64,000 bases of DNA from Prorocentrum cordatum. Taxonomy: Eukaryota > Sar > Dinophyceae > Prorocentrales > Prorocentraceae. The notes under the pieces are model-generated. The model ran no database searches, was not told the origin of the DNA, and saw only the letters and a program-made list of their open reading frames with translations. The stretch is from positions 427,951 to 491,950 of the forward strand of contig CAUYUJ010000836.1 in NCBI GenBank assembly GCA_963575745.1, read 5' to 3'. Positions within the stretch are counted from its first letter, which is position 1; each line of letters begins with the position of its first letter. Made by a program: the position numbers and the translations under genes. Shown piece by piece: positions 11,138 through 21,137 of the stretch.

Positions 11138-11170
<33 letters not shown>

Positions 11171-11228
11171 CAGGAGGAGGAGGAGGAGGAGGAGGAGGAG
11201 GAGGAGGAGGAGGAGAAGGAGGACATCG
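10979..11228 (+). repeat. (GAG/GAC)n compound microsatellite
   Basis: GAG triplets, then a GAC block (about 11020-11095), then GAGGAC and GAG blocks. The Asp/Glu-rich frame is repeat-driven. Confidence 0.92.
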
Positions 11229-11254
11229 AGGACGAGTATAGAACCCTCAAAATC

Positions 11255-11705
11255 GCCAGTCTTCGTTGGACTCTTTTCGGGGGTTTGGGGGCCCTCTTGG
11301 GGCCCGTCGGGGAGCCCTCTTGAGAGCCCTGGAGTGCCTCTTGAGGCCATCTTGGAGGCTATCGATCAACATAGGAGGGGTTTTATATTTCTCTCCCCCC
11401 CCCCCTTGGCCATCAAACTCGCCTCTTGGGGCGATCTTGGGGCGCTCTTTGGCCGATCTTGAGCATTCTTGGGGCCGTTTTGGGGGCCTCTTGGGCCCCT
11501 TGTAGGGCTGTCTTCGGCCATCTTTGGGCCATCTTGAAGCCTCAACATTGTTGAGACCAATGTTAACAATCGCAATCGTCTTGGAGCCATGTCGGAAGCA
11601 ATCTTGAACCATTTTCGGCTATCTTGAGTCGCCTTGGAGGCCATCTCAGAGCATCGGAGGCTCGATTGGAAAAATCTTGGGCGACAAGGGACCCTCTGAC
11701 ACCTT
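11255..11705 (+). repeat. CTTGGG-type minisatellite, locus 1
   Basis: Degenerate tandem blocks of about 12-21 bp with core GGNNNTCTTGGGGCC. They belong to the family that fills 12.9-13.5, 40.5-49 and 54.1-54.8 kb. A homopolymer run of C lies near 11395-11405. Confidence 0.8.
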
Positions 11706-11727
11706 GCGGCTCCCCCAAACAAACGTC

Positions 11728-11850
11728 ATGGAGGTGAGGGGGAGGGTATACCTCCCCGAGGGAAAGGGGGTTTTTGGAACAGGAAGAAACAAGTCGTTAG
11801 GCCACCTGCCTTAGCCCAACGGGCTGGTGAGATTTTTAGGTGATCCCACG
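11728..11850. repeat. Dispersed repeat with GGGAGGG..CCTCCCC foldback, copy 1
   Basis: A purine-rich inverted repeat around TATACCTCCCCGAGGGAAAGGGGG is followed by CCACCTGCCTTAGCCCAACGGGCTGGTGAGATTTTT, written here across a gap: CCACCTGCC, then GGGCTGGTGAGATTTTT. The same order (foldback, CCACCTACGCCCAGAG, GGGCTGGTGGGATTTTT) occurs at 54844-54965, also just after a CTTGGG minisatellite. Confidence 0.65.
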
Positions 11851-12544
11851 ACAATGCCAAGGCGCAAACACATGCTGGGATTTGCATCCCGCCCTGGTTT
11901 TACGGGCACCCCAGTGTTAGTCGATGGGAAATGTGTCCGTTTGGAGTAAACGTGTGTGATTCGAGTACTTCAGTCGCGCAGGATCCCGCGCAGACCACGC
12001 AAGAAGGTTGTCTTGCTAGGCTTCTATTGGGCGAGTGGGTTCAGTGTTTTCTGAGGGGGGGTTCAATGCTTCCTGAGCCCTCGTCCCCCTCAGGGCTGTC
12101 GCCACTGAGCTCGTGCTTGCGAGCAGCATACGCATCAAACGAAGTGTTCGGCATGGTGATGTAGGTCATACCGCATGCCTTACACAGCATAGTGCACAGC
12201 ACAGAGCGTACACTACATCGATTACACCACATTGTTTATTCTTCATACTCAACACACGATAGCGTTCACCACACGGCTTACTCCACAAAGCTTCCAACGC
12301 CGCGATGCAATATGCCGCTCTTTGGGTTCCACGCTGGCTAATGCTGATTATTACACAATACGTGTGACTTCTATATTGCTCCGAGCTCTAATATCGTTCC
12401 AGCGGAGACAAAAAGAGGCACATTGAGGAAGGAGGAGGGAGACACTTCATTATAGGACAGGCCGGGGGAATATTATGAGGAGGACGGATGTGTTGAAGGA
12501 AGGACAGCGAGGGAAGGAAACATTTGTCACGATTCGTCTACCCC
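11851..12544. other. Unassigned spacer with a small CACA-type repeat
   Basis: No gene recognised. Between about 12165 and 12300 there are short repeated blocks of the kind CACAGCATAGTGCACAGCAC, resembling 10570-10690. Confidence 0.4.
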
Positions 12545-12547
12545 CAC

Positions 12548-12715
12548 CAGCTCATTCAGAAACCCGCTCCATGAGAGTTGACGGGAAAAGGGACGAAGTG
12601 ACACACGTAGTGAAACAATGCCGGCAACCAGGGTAAAGAGAGAAGAGAGATTTCTCGGAGCAAAGGGGAGTGGAGGGTCTCTTCAGGCCATCCCTGGGGC
12701 GCGTGTGGGGGCGAG
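12548..12715 (+). repeat. Duplicated module, copy 2
   Basis: A near copy of 10790-10978, sharing CCATGAGAGTTGACGGGA, GACGAAGTGACACA and the GGCCATCCCTGGGG-to-GTGGGGGCGAG end. Small indels separate the copies. Confidence 0.8.
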
Positions 12716-12870
12716 GAGGAGGAGGAAGACGACGACCACCACCACCACGACAACCACCACCGCCTCGACGACGAGGAAGAGGAGCAACAGGAAAGGAAGA
12801 CGATGAGCGCAAGAACAAGGATGAGGAGGAGGAGGAGGAGGAGGAGGAGGAAGACAACGAGGACGAGGAC
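12716..12870 (+). repeat. (GAG/GAC/CAC)n microsatellite
   Basis: Triplet-repeat tract following module copy 2, in the same position as the tract after copy 1. Confidence 0.88.
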
Positions 12871-12884
12871 AGAGCCTTCAAAAT

Positions 12885-13490
12885 CGCCTCTTGGAGTTCT
12901 CTACTCTTTTGGTGGATCCTGGGCTCCTGTTGGGGCTGCCGTTTTCAGGCCGTCTTGGGGGCCTCCTGGGCCGTCTTGGTCCTTCTGAGCAATCGTGGGG
13001 GCCCATTGGGGCTGTTTGGGGCGGTCTGGGGGTCCTGTTGGGCTGTCTTGGGGCCCTCTTGGGCCGTCTGGACCCCTCTGGGGGCCCTCTTGGAGCGTCT
13101 TGGGGCCGTCTTGGGCCCCTCTTGGGCCGTCCTGGGCTCGTATTTGGGCCTTCTTTGGCGCCTATTGGGCCATCTCTGAGCGATCCTGGGGGCCTCTTTG
13201 GCTGTTTCGAGCAGCGCTCCAAACCACCGGAATCTGGGGAAACTAGCACCGAAACCTCAGGAGCACCAAAACATGTTGGCCTCTTGGCAGTCGTCTTCGG
13301 CCCCCGTTGGGCCATCTGGCGAGCCCGTTGGGCTGGCCGTCGAGTGGCCATTTTGGGCCCATCTTGGTCCATCTTGGGCCCATCGTGGCCGTCTTGGGGT
13401 GGTCGTCGGGCCCTCCTGAGGCCTCCTGGGGCTCTCGGGGGCCGCATTGGGGCCATCGGGGGCCGTCTTGGGCCCTTTTGTGGCGCTCGC
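12885..13490 (+). repeat. CTTGGG-type minisatellite, locus 2
   Basis: Degenerate blocks such as GGGCCGTCTTGGGGCCCTCT and GGGCCATCTTGG. A long plus-strand frame crosses it, but its Trp/Gly/Leu-rich translation has the same period as the repeat. Confidence 0.85.
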
Positions 13491-14108
13491 GAATCAGTCT
13501 CCCTGGCCGGGCCCGAAGTTGTTCCGGATCATTTGGGACACCATCGGGACAACCAACGGGAGACCCTTCGGGACAACCAGGGGCGACGGCCCAGACACGG
13601 GGGGGGGCGACTCATTTTGATTCGTTTTGGCCCCATACGCCTGCAGAACTCGCGCACCTTCGCCTCGCCAGCAAGTAGCGCTTCGCACGAAACGAAACGA
13701 ATCCCCAGTTGGGGTGCCCCACGTTTCTCTTCGGTCTCACCACTTGACCTCCGATACGTGGATCAGGAGGGGCTTGGACTCGGCATTCTGCAGGCAGGTC
13801 CTATTAAGCCTAGGGATGCGCGTGCGTATCTCTTTCTCGTTACGGTGACGCTTAGGAAGGATTCGCTATCAGGGCTCGGGGCCAGTTGCCGATGTATGAT
13901 CGTCAGTTTCTTTGTCTTCTTCTTCTTTCAGGTCTCCCTCGCTTCTCCTCATCCTCCTTCTGGTCAGCCTCCTTCCTTTGTCCTCTTTTTTCCTCGCGCC
14001 CCCTCTCGATCGAGGCGACGTATGGCCAGCCGGCTGCAAGCCTTCCAGCCTACAGCCCGCAGTACATGGCTGGCGGTGCCTATGGCGCGCTCGCGCGCAC
14101 CCGCTCGA
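13491..14108. other. Unassigned spacer
   Basis: Short GGGACAAC-type repeats occur near 13535-13585. Otherwise I see no recognised feature. Confidence 0.4.
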
Positions 14109-14111
14109 AGG

Positions 14112-14178
14112 ATGGTGATGATGCTGATGATGATGGTGATGATGGTGATGATGATGATGAGGATGATGATGTTGATGT

Positions 14179-14213
<35 letters not shown>

Positions 14214-14214
14214 C

Positions 14215-14245
<31 letters not shown>

Positions 14246-14279
14246 CATCATCATGATGCTGCTGATGATGATGAGGATG

Positions 14280-14336
<57 letters not shown>

Positions 14337-14373
14337 CTGATGCTGATGATGATGATGATGATGATCTTGATCT

Positions 14374-14412
<39 letters not shown>

Positions 14413-14462
14413 GGAGGAGGAGGAGGAGGAGGAGGAGGAGGAGGAGGAGGGAGGAGGAGGAG
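14112..14462 (+). repeat. (GAT)n then (GAG)n microsatellite, about 350 bp
   Basis: GAT triplets with occasional GCT, GTT, CTT and CAT variants to 14410, then pure GAG. The poly-Asp/Glu frame on plus and the Ile/Ser frames on minus are repeat by-products. Confidence 0.95.
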
Positions 14463-15777
14463 GCGAAGGAAAGGAAGCCCGAGGCCCAGCGACGCCCGCG
14501 CAAATGCACGCTTGTTTTTCGCATCGCTGCCGGTCGCGCGTGCTATGATTCAGTTTGCCAATGCGCCGTCTGGGCGCGGCTCCTTTCGTTCCTCCGTTGC
14601 GTGGTAGGCCCTTCCCCAGAGGGCAAGACTGAAGATGGGAGAGGAAACGCCCGAAACCGCCCACGCCGTAGAGGGCCGGTGGGCTTCCGGGAGCTGGGCC
14701 ACCCGACTGGCGACCTGAGGTCCGCGATCCCATGCGCGACGCCCCGCCCGACCCTCCCTCGCGACGCACCTCTCCGACCACTCCCCCCTGGCTGGCGCGC
14801 TTCCCTGGCGCCCTGCCCGGCGCCCCACCCCCTCTTTTGGCAGGCGCGCTCCGCCGACGGCTTCCCCCGCCGGCCGCGGCGTCTCCCCTGACGAACCTCC
14901 CCCCCCCCCTGCCGCGGAGGGTGCTCTTCGCGGACGCGCGGGGCGACGCCCGCGGCTCCCCCCTCCGCTCCGGGCTCGCACGGCCACGTCGGCCATTCCG
15001 ACGGCCAGGGCGGCGCTTTCGACGGCCATCGTCGACCCCCGCGACGGCCACAACGCCAAGGCCACCCCGACGGCCACCTCGACGGCCACGGCGGCCACCC
15101 CGGAGCAGCCCGTGGCCCTGACGACAACCACTCCAGAAACAGCACGACAGACGCTCCGACCAGCGCTCTCAGGCGCGTCCGATTTGCCGACGTGTCTTAG
15201 GCCTCCAACTGCTGGCCCGTTGCGGCCCCTCGACGGCCGCAACACAACAGCGGCCGCGCACCAACAGCGAGGGTGGCCATCACGACGGCACTGGCCACCA
15301 CCATGGTCGCAGACGACAGCCGCCGCCACACAGGCGGCCCGTGAGGACGTGAGGACCACCCCGTCCACCACTGTGGCGGATCCCCCCCTCCCCTTCGACA
15401 CTCGGGCAGGCCTACCAGGACAGGGATGAATCGTTCCAGAGCGTTCCAGAACGCCCAGAGCGGTTCAGAACGTTGTGGAGCGGCCGCGGCGCCCGATGCA
15501 TTCTCCAGAGCCGCCGGATCTCAGGGATTCCCGCTTTATCCCTGTCTGGTGTTGTCCTTGTCTTGGCTTCGTGTTCATCCTTCGACGCTGCAAGGGCTTG
15601 CGGCGCCGCTTCTGTTTGCTCCACCCCTAGAGGTCTCCCTCCCTTCGTTCGGAAGATCCACTCCATGGTCAGCCCTTCGGGGAGATCTAGGAGTCTTCCA
15701 GGCGCTCAGAGGCTCCTTTTTGTCCCTGCCTCCGTCCTCCCCATGGGATTGACTCCTCCCCCCTCGAGGGTTATCCT
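14463..15777. other. GC-rich region without a recognised gene
   Basis: Long Arg-, Ala- and Gly-rich frames exist on both strands, as expected at this GC content. Between about 14970 and 15115 a degenerate repeat of CGACGGCCAC type (9-12 bp) is visible. A short repeat of CGTTCCAGAGCGTTCCAGAA type lies at about 15430-15480. I find no protein motif. Confidence 0.45.
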
Positions 15778-15847
15778 TCCTCCTTCCTCCTCTCCTCCTC
15801 CTCCTCCTCCTCCTCCTCCTCCTCCTCCTCTTCCTCCTCCTCCTCTC
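15778..15847 (+). repeat. (CTC/CCT)n microsatellite
   Basis: A pyrimidine triplet tract that ends at CTCGCATGAATC. Confidence 0.9.
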
Positions 15848-18344
15848 GCATGAATCTCGACGTCGCAGCGGTCATTTTCGTAGTGGCCCTCTCCCTGTCA
15901 CGGTAAAAAAGCTGCGTGAGCGGCGGGGTGTCGAAGGCAGCACCCCTTGGGGTCGAATGCTTTTACACCGTCACGCGTCCGGAGGAGGAGTAGGTCGATT
16001 GTACAGTCGGACCGAGGTTCGAGGTTCGAGGTTTTCGGGTTCGAGGTCCCAGGTTTTCGGACGTTTTCGTCGGTTCTCGGCGGTTTTCTTCCTCGGGATG
16101 TTTGTCAGCAGCTGCGCCTTGCCGAGAGCGTTCTGGGGGTGCCAGGATCGTCCCGAACGGCCGCCAGAGACTCGAGTTTTGACCCCAAAACCAAATTCGG
16201 CGGCGGACCGAGATCGAGGTCGGATCGGGGAGGGTACCCCAGAGTGCTCCGTGTCGGTTGGGTGTTCTCGTGCCTCCTGGGGAGGGTACCTTCGGACGTC
16301 TCTGTGTGTGTGTGTGTGTGCGCGTTGTGACGGGCGGAGGGTCTCATGTTCTCGAGGGGCGTCTTCTGGATTAGGTCCAACTGTGCGGAGCCCGCCCCAC
16401 CCCGTGAGAGAGGCCAGCGGGAGAGGCGGCTGTCTGATCCTTGCTCCATTCATCCCCCGATTGGTCTTGTCCAGAGCAGTAGCAGGGCCTGGGGCCAGGC
16501 AGTGCACGCCTGACTGGTTTCTCGTCTGCTCGCGGACACTCGCCAACGTGACTGCCAGATTGTTTACCCAAGCATCCGTTTTCTCGTTGTTGGTTTCGCC
16601 GGCTGTGCAGCCGCGCGTGCCCGCCTTGACTGCCATGGCGGAGGGGGGGCTTGGCTGCCAGGGCCGCGTGCGCGGGGGGCACCCGAATAGACACAGGCAC
16701 CCAGCCAGGCAGCGCAGGAGCTCCATCCCGCTCCCGCATGCCGGCCGTGACGCATGGCGCCGTGGCACCGTAAATCACTCGAAGTTTGCTGTGGGCTGCA
16801 CCTCCACCCGCTTCACCCGCTCGCCCACCACATTCATCTCCGCCTCGTCGTGGCCGTGGTCGTCTTCGTCTCCCCTGGTGCCCGTGTTTCGCCCGTCTCC
16901 CTGGCGCCCGTGTTTCGCTCGTTGTCCTTTCTCGTCGCCGCGCAGGTGCCTCGTATTCGGCCGCGCCGGCGTACGGCACGAGGTCATGGGTTGGGCAAGC
17001 TGTGCCACAGAGGGGAGGACGTGGGAGGGGGATGTGTGGAGGGGAGGCGTGCTTGGCGGGCTGAGCAAGCGCGGAAGTGGAGCGGGAGGGGGAGCTGTGC
17101 AGGGATGGGGTGGGAAAGCGGGGGCGGGGAGAGGAAAGGGGCTCACGGTGTGCGGGGGACGGGAAAAGTAACCAGGTTATCCGTGCGGTCTGATGGGAGC
17201 TAGTAAGGCATCCAGATGTCCGAGCGTGCGAACGTTCCGACCAGGAACGCTTCCGAGGAAAATGAGCCCTGGGGCGCATGTGAGGAGGTGGGAGAGAAGC
17301 AGGAAGGCAGGGACGCAGGCCAGCAGGGACGGGTGGGGAGGATGCGAGGAGGAGGAGCAAGAGCCGTTCGTCGTAACCGATCGCATGTCACTCCTCGTCG
17401 CCCTCTACGCCGTCTTCTGCCTCCTCCTTGCGATGGTGCTCGACATGGACCATCATCGCACCACTCTACTCGATCAACGCCCGGCCTCTTCCTCGTTGTC
17501 TGCCTGTCTTCCCCCCCCCTACACGCAGTTTCCTCTGGTGTCGCCTCCTATCGGTCTCACGGGGCGCGTAATGCATAGCATTCCCATGTAGCTTCCTCGA
17601 AGGACAACGTGCCCTTCCAAGTGCAATGTGTCTTGAGTGGGCACGTGGATCATGCCCTTTGTTGTAGGCTTGGTGAGTTCAGAGGTGCATGTGGTTCGGT
17701 CGATATGCCTTCGCCGCTGACCAATGTCGACTGTTGCACTTCACTATCGCGGTCATTGGCATCCCATCCGCGCGCTGCCAGTGCGAGCCCGCCGCCCTAC
17801 AGTGCCAGCGCGGGAGGTGCGAGCTTTGCGTTGCTCCTCGCACGCTGGCATCATTTGAGACGTTGTGAGATGGCCGAAGGATGAGGAGGATAGAAGTGTT
17901 TGCTGCGACGACCAGGACCATCAAGGAAAGTTGATCAAGACCCTTAGGATGATACGACAGTTTGGGTGCCAGCAGCGAGGTATTTGCTCCGATATTGCCG
18001 CCGGCGCGTATTACCAGAAGTGCTGTTTCTGAAATTCCTTTGTGAATGTAGGTTGGGCCTTTGAGATAATGCGGCGTTGAACACGTGCATGCAGCAATGT
18101 AAGAGTACGCAAAGGAAGACGACTAGTGCCGCGACGACATGGCTAATCAAGATTACTGAAAGCGGATTGCGCGAATATCACTACGCCACCTCAACATGAA
18201 TCGCAATGATAGTGATGATAATCGCAATCATCTCAACTGTGAGTGTGTGTACGCATCGCAGAGTTGTCAGTGATACAGTGTCAGCGCGTGGGCCCTGGGC
18301 CCGAAATCACACAACACAAAATAGTCTAAGGCGGGACCCCTGCG
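15848..18344. other. About 2.5 kb unassigned GC-rich DNA
   Basis: There is a small GTTCGAGG repeat at about 16015-16060 and a (TG)n tract at 16303-16320. A short perfect hairpin, CACCCC-TT-GGGG, lies at 15930-15942. Frames are long only where GC is extreme. I see no recognisable domain, RNA gene or mobile element. Confidence 0.4.
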
Positions 18345-19085
18345 AGCGGGAAACATTTGACCACAACGAAACCCAATTGGCATGCTCAATTCACGGAGGG
18401 CGGGGTTCTATGGGCGGGGACTATCTGCATCCACCGCGGAACCCTTTCCCGCAGGGCTACCAGGGGCGGGGTCGTACGGGCTTCAGCATTTGCAGCCGCC
18501 GCGAAACCCAATCCACAAGTGCAGCAGCTAAGGGCTGGACCCTGATGGCGGGACGTTTATGACATCTCGACGACAACCAATGCACAGGACGCAATTGGGC
18601 GTGACATCGTGGGCGGCGACCGTGAAATCCAGCAAGTGGTGATCTACTGGGCAGCGACATAACCAACTCGGGGCTAGTCCCTACGGGCGGGGCACTGTTA
18701 AAGTGCCGCGAAACCAAACAGATAACCGCAACTCAGGGTGGGGCCCGATGGTCGGCACTCTGTGGACTCACCACGGAGTCCGTGAACCAGCTAAGTGCGG
18801 GAGCCTGTGCAACCACCGCGAAATCCAACGCAGTTGAGGAAGGGCGGAAGCTTGTTGCCAGGACCTTTTGCAACCACCGCGGAAACCAGCGAATAAAGGT
18901 AACGCGTGGCGGGGCCTTGTGTCAGCAACCAAGGGCAATCAAGGCAGGGCGGGGCCCTACGGGCGAGACCGTATGCAACAACAAGAACACCCAACAAACA
19001 AGGGGGGACAATACGGGCGGGGATCTGTGCAAATAGCGCCACGGACACTGAGGGCGGGGTCAGCTGCAACAGCCGCAAAACCCAT
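18345..19085 (+). repeat. Degenerate ~60-bp tandem array (GGGCGGGG / CCGCGAAACCCA)
   Basis: Roughly a dozen diverged units of about 50-70 bp. Each has an A/C-rich half resembling CAACCACCGCGAAACCCAAT and a G-rich half resembling AGGGCGGGGCCCTACGGGCG. Divergence is highest in the middle. The G-rich halves contain closely spaced GGG and GGGG runs. Confidence 0.7.
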
Positions 19086-19463
19086 CACAGGACCAGCTGT
19101 GTCCTGACCAAGTGAGATCTCCTCTCGAAAGCATTGCGCTCGGGACATTGTGATAGGGTAGGAAAACCACGATGCGTAAAGGGCCGATGCTGGCGTGACA
19201 GCGGGATGGCAGTGACCAGGTACATGGCAATCTGAAAGAGTGCCACCATGACAGTCCTTTCAAAGTGAGTGTTCTTGGGGGTACGGGCCGCGAAGGAGTT
19301 CCTGACAAACATTGTTCTTGCAATGGTGGCGAGTTGGCGACAGGGACGATGACGCTTCTGGTGTTGATCATGCGCTGCCTCCCCGCAGCGTACGCCGGCC
19401 TTGGATACGGGACCAGCGCTTACGCCGGCACTGTCGACGCTGGTGCCCCCGCCCCTGCGTGCT
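19086..19463. other. Unassigned spacer
   Basis: No repeat or coding motif recognised. Confidence 0.35.
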
Positions 19464-19880
19464 TCGGCGGCCAGCCCTGGGATTGAGCGAGAAGGAGAGG
19501 GCCTTCTCATCAGAAGGCTCGGAAGTCCCCGGGCCTTCTGAGAAGCCTCCTGAGCCTTCCCGTGACACGGAGAAATTGCCAGAGGACCCGCGAGCTGGGG
19601 GTATCTCAGAGCGGCCACACGTAAGAGCGATTTTTCGCCAGAGTGACCTTTGGTGCGGGAACACTGGTGTCCCGATCGCCGAACGCGACGCGAATGGGTT
19701 TTGCCCCCCCCCCTGCGGCCCCCCTAAAGCCGCGCACCAAAGGTCACTCTTGCGGCAAGAGTGACCTTTGGTCACTCTTGCGGCAAGTTGCCCAGGGCCA
19801 CTGGCGTGTAGCCGACGCGAAGCCCCGCCGCGTTCTGAGAAGGCTTCCTCATCCTCACTTCCTCCCCCGCTCGCCGCCGA
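19464..19880. mobile_element. Inverted-repeat element, TCGGCRG family, copy 1 (interrupted)
   Basis: The left end resembles TCGGCGGCCAG, then GAGCGAGAAGGAGAGGGCCT and TCTCATCAGAAGG. The right end (19846-19880) is the inverted form, with TTCTGAGAAGGCTTCC, CACTTCCTCCCCC and GCTCGCCGCCGA. The same ends bound 20501-20716 and 59219-59419. It is interrupted by a second inverted-repeat element near 19637-19790. No coding capacity, so it is MITE-like by structure. Confidence 0.6.
19637..19790. mobile_element. Nested small inverted-repeat element (AGAGTGACCTTTGGTGCG)
   Basis: AGAGTGACCTTTGGTGCG near 19641 is inverted as CGCACCAAAGGTCACTCT near 19732-19751. Directly after comes a near-palindrome, GGCAAGAGTGACC-TTT-GGTCACTCTTGC (about 19752-19785), made from the same end sequence. 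It sits inside the TCGGCRG-family copy, so it probably inserted later. Confidence 0.65.
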
Positions 19881-20500
19881 GCTCCCCGCTCGGTTCAGGG
19901 ATCAGGGGCAACGATGAGGGGATGAGGGGGGTACATACAGGCAAAAGGGTGCGGCGCATTGACCCCCAATGGCCCGTTCATGGCCCATCCCATTCATGCA
20001 TCGCCGATGCATCGCCGAGGTATCGGCGATGCGGCGCCATCCTGCGACCCCATCTACTCCGACTCCATCTACGAGGCCTCTACTCTTATTTCCCCTCCTC
20101 GCTCGCCGCCGAGCTTTCTGCGCTCGGCTTAGGAAGCAGGGGTAACAAGAAGGGGGGGTGACATGCACACGGGGGCGGCGCATCGACCCCCAGTGGCCCA
20201 TTCATCGCCGATGGTGTTAAGTCGGGTATGTCCCTCTGCAGGAGGATTATTCAAGAATCGTAATCACAGAGTATGGGGACGATTATTCGTGCTCTTGTGA
20301 TTGATGCCGATTATTGACTTCAAAAAACTCTTTCAAGATCCGCCTGTAGGAGGACATGCCCGACCTAGCGATAGCGTCTGGTGGGTCCGCCCAGCTCGGG
20401 AGCGTGCGGATTCACCATCAGAGGCCAATCGCCGATCTATCGGCGATGAATCGCCGATTCCAGGTCGATGTCCCCCACCTTATGCTAGTCCCCCCGTATC
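19881..20500. repeat. Dispersed repeat with ATCGCCGAT / ATCGGCGAT palindromes, copy 1
   Basis: It contains CAGGGGCAACGATGAGGGG, a GACCCCCAATGGCCC-type block repeated near 19960 and 20185, and several ATCGCCGAT and ATCGGCGAT palindromes. The clearest is ATCGCCGATCTATCGGCGAT at 20428-20447. A related sequence with the same order lies at 50535-50755. Confidence 0.65.
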
Positions 20501-20716
20501 TCGGCGGCGAGCGAGGGGGGGAAGTGAGAAGGAGAAGGCTTTCTCAGAAGGCGGCGGAACTTCTTTGAAGCCCTCGCGCGTTCTGAGAAGTTTTCCGTGT
20601 CTTCGGGGAAGGCTAAGAGCATTCCGCAGAAGGCCGGGGGCCTCTGAAACTTCTGAGAGGGCGCGCCCATTCAGGCGTGCCCCTTCCCACTTCTCCCCTC
20701 CCCCTGCTCGTCCGCA
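20501..20716. mobile_element. Inverted-repeat element, TCGGCRG family, copy 2
   Basis: Starts TCGGCGGCGAGCGAGGGGGG, then AAGTGAGAAGGAGAAGGC. It ends with the decayed inverted form (CCTTCCCACTTCTCCCCTCC, then CTGCTCGTCCGCAG). The interior has TTCTGAGAAG repeats. It abuts the spliced-leader relicts at 20711, and the last few bases overlap them, so the right boundary is uncertain. Confidence 0.55.
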
Positions 20717-20732
20717 GCCGTTCTGGCTCAAG
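20711..20732 (+). other. Relict dinoflagellate spliced leader (DinoSL), copy 1
   Basis: A 22-nt match to the DinoSL consensus at 19 of 22 positions. It differs at positions 5 (C for T), 10 (G for A) and 13 (C for T), and ends TGGCTCAAG exactly as the leader does. DinoSL is added by trans-splicing to dinoflagellate nuclear mRNAs. Its presence in genomic DNA marks reintegration of a reverse-transcribed, trans-spliced mRNA. Confidence 0.82.
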
Positions 20733-20754
20733 TCCGTGGCCATTTTTGCTCAGG
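20733..20754 (+). other. Relict dinoflagellate spliced leader (DinoSL), copy 2, in tandem
   Basis: It begins at the base after copy 1. It matches 19 of 22, differing at positions 6 (G for A), 15 (T for G) and 21 (G for A). Two abutting full-length leaders are the expected product of two rounds of trans-splicing and cDNA reintegration. A weak third match (about 11 of 18) may follow at 20756-20774 but is not claimed. Confidence 0.85.
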
Positions 20755-21137
20755 ATCTGACCTTCCTGGCCAGGGGGGAGCGGCGGCCCCCGCAGTGCAA
20801 CTCGGCTGCCGGGTCCGGCGCGTCTTTTTTTCTTTTGTTTTTCGGCAGGTGAGTTCCCGGAGGAGCATTACGTTTGCCCTGGGCTGTGCGCTGGTGGCAC
20901 CTTCGCAACCATTCGGGTATAGCCAGGACCCCAGGTAAGGAGTCGCGGTTAGCAGAAGGGCTCTGGAGCATTTAAATTGGCCAGAATCACTAAACCAGGT
21001 CTGCCGTAGTTGGTGTTTTTTTCGGGTGACGGCAGTTCGGGTTAGTGGGACGGGCGTGGGGTGCGTCCTCCAGTACACATCACTAAACCAGGTCCCACTA
21101 AACCCAGTTCTGCCAACGCCCGAACCATTCCCGAGTC

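Noticed and set aside
14543-15401. Long antisense ORFs in GC-rich DNA
   Set aside because: All frames are open, the composition is Arg/Ala/Gly, and no motif is present. This is expected from very high GC.
16303-16320. Functional (TG)n regulatory element
   Set aside because: A short dinucleotide tract with nothing nearby to regulate.
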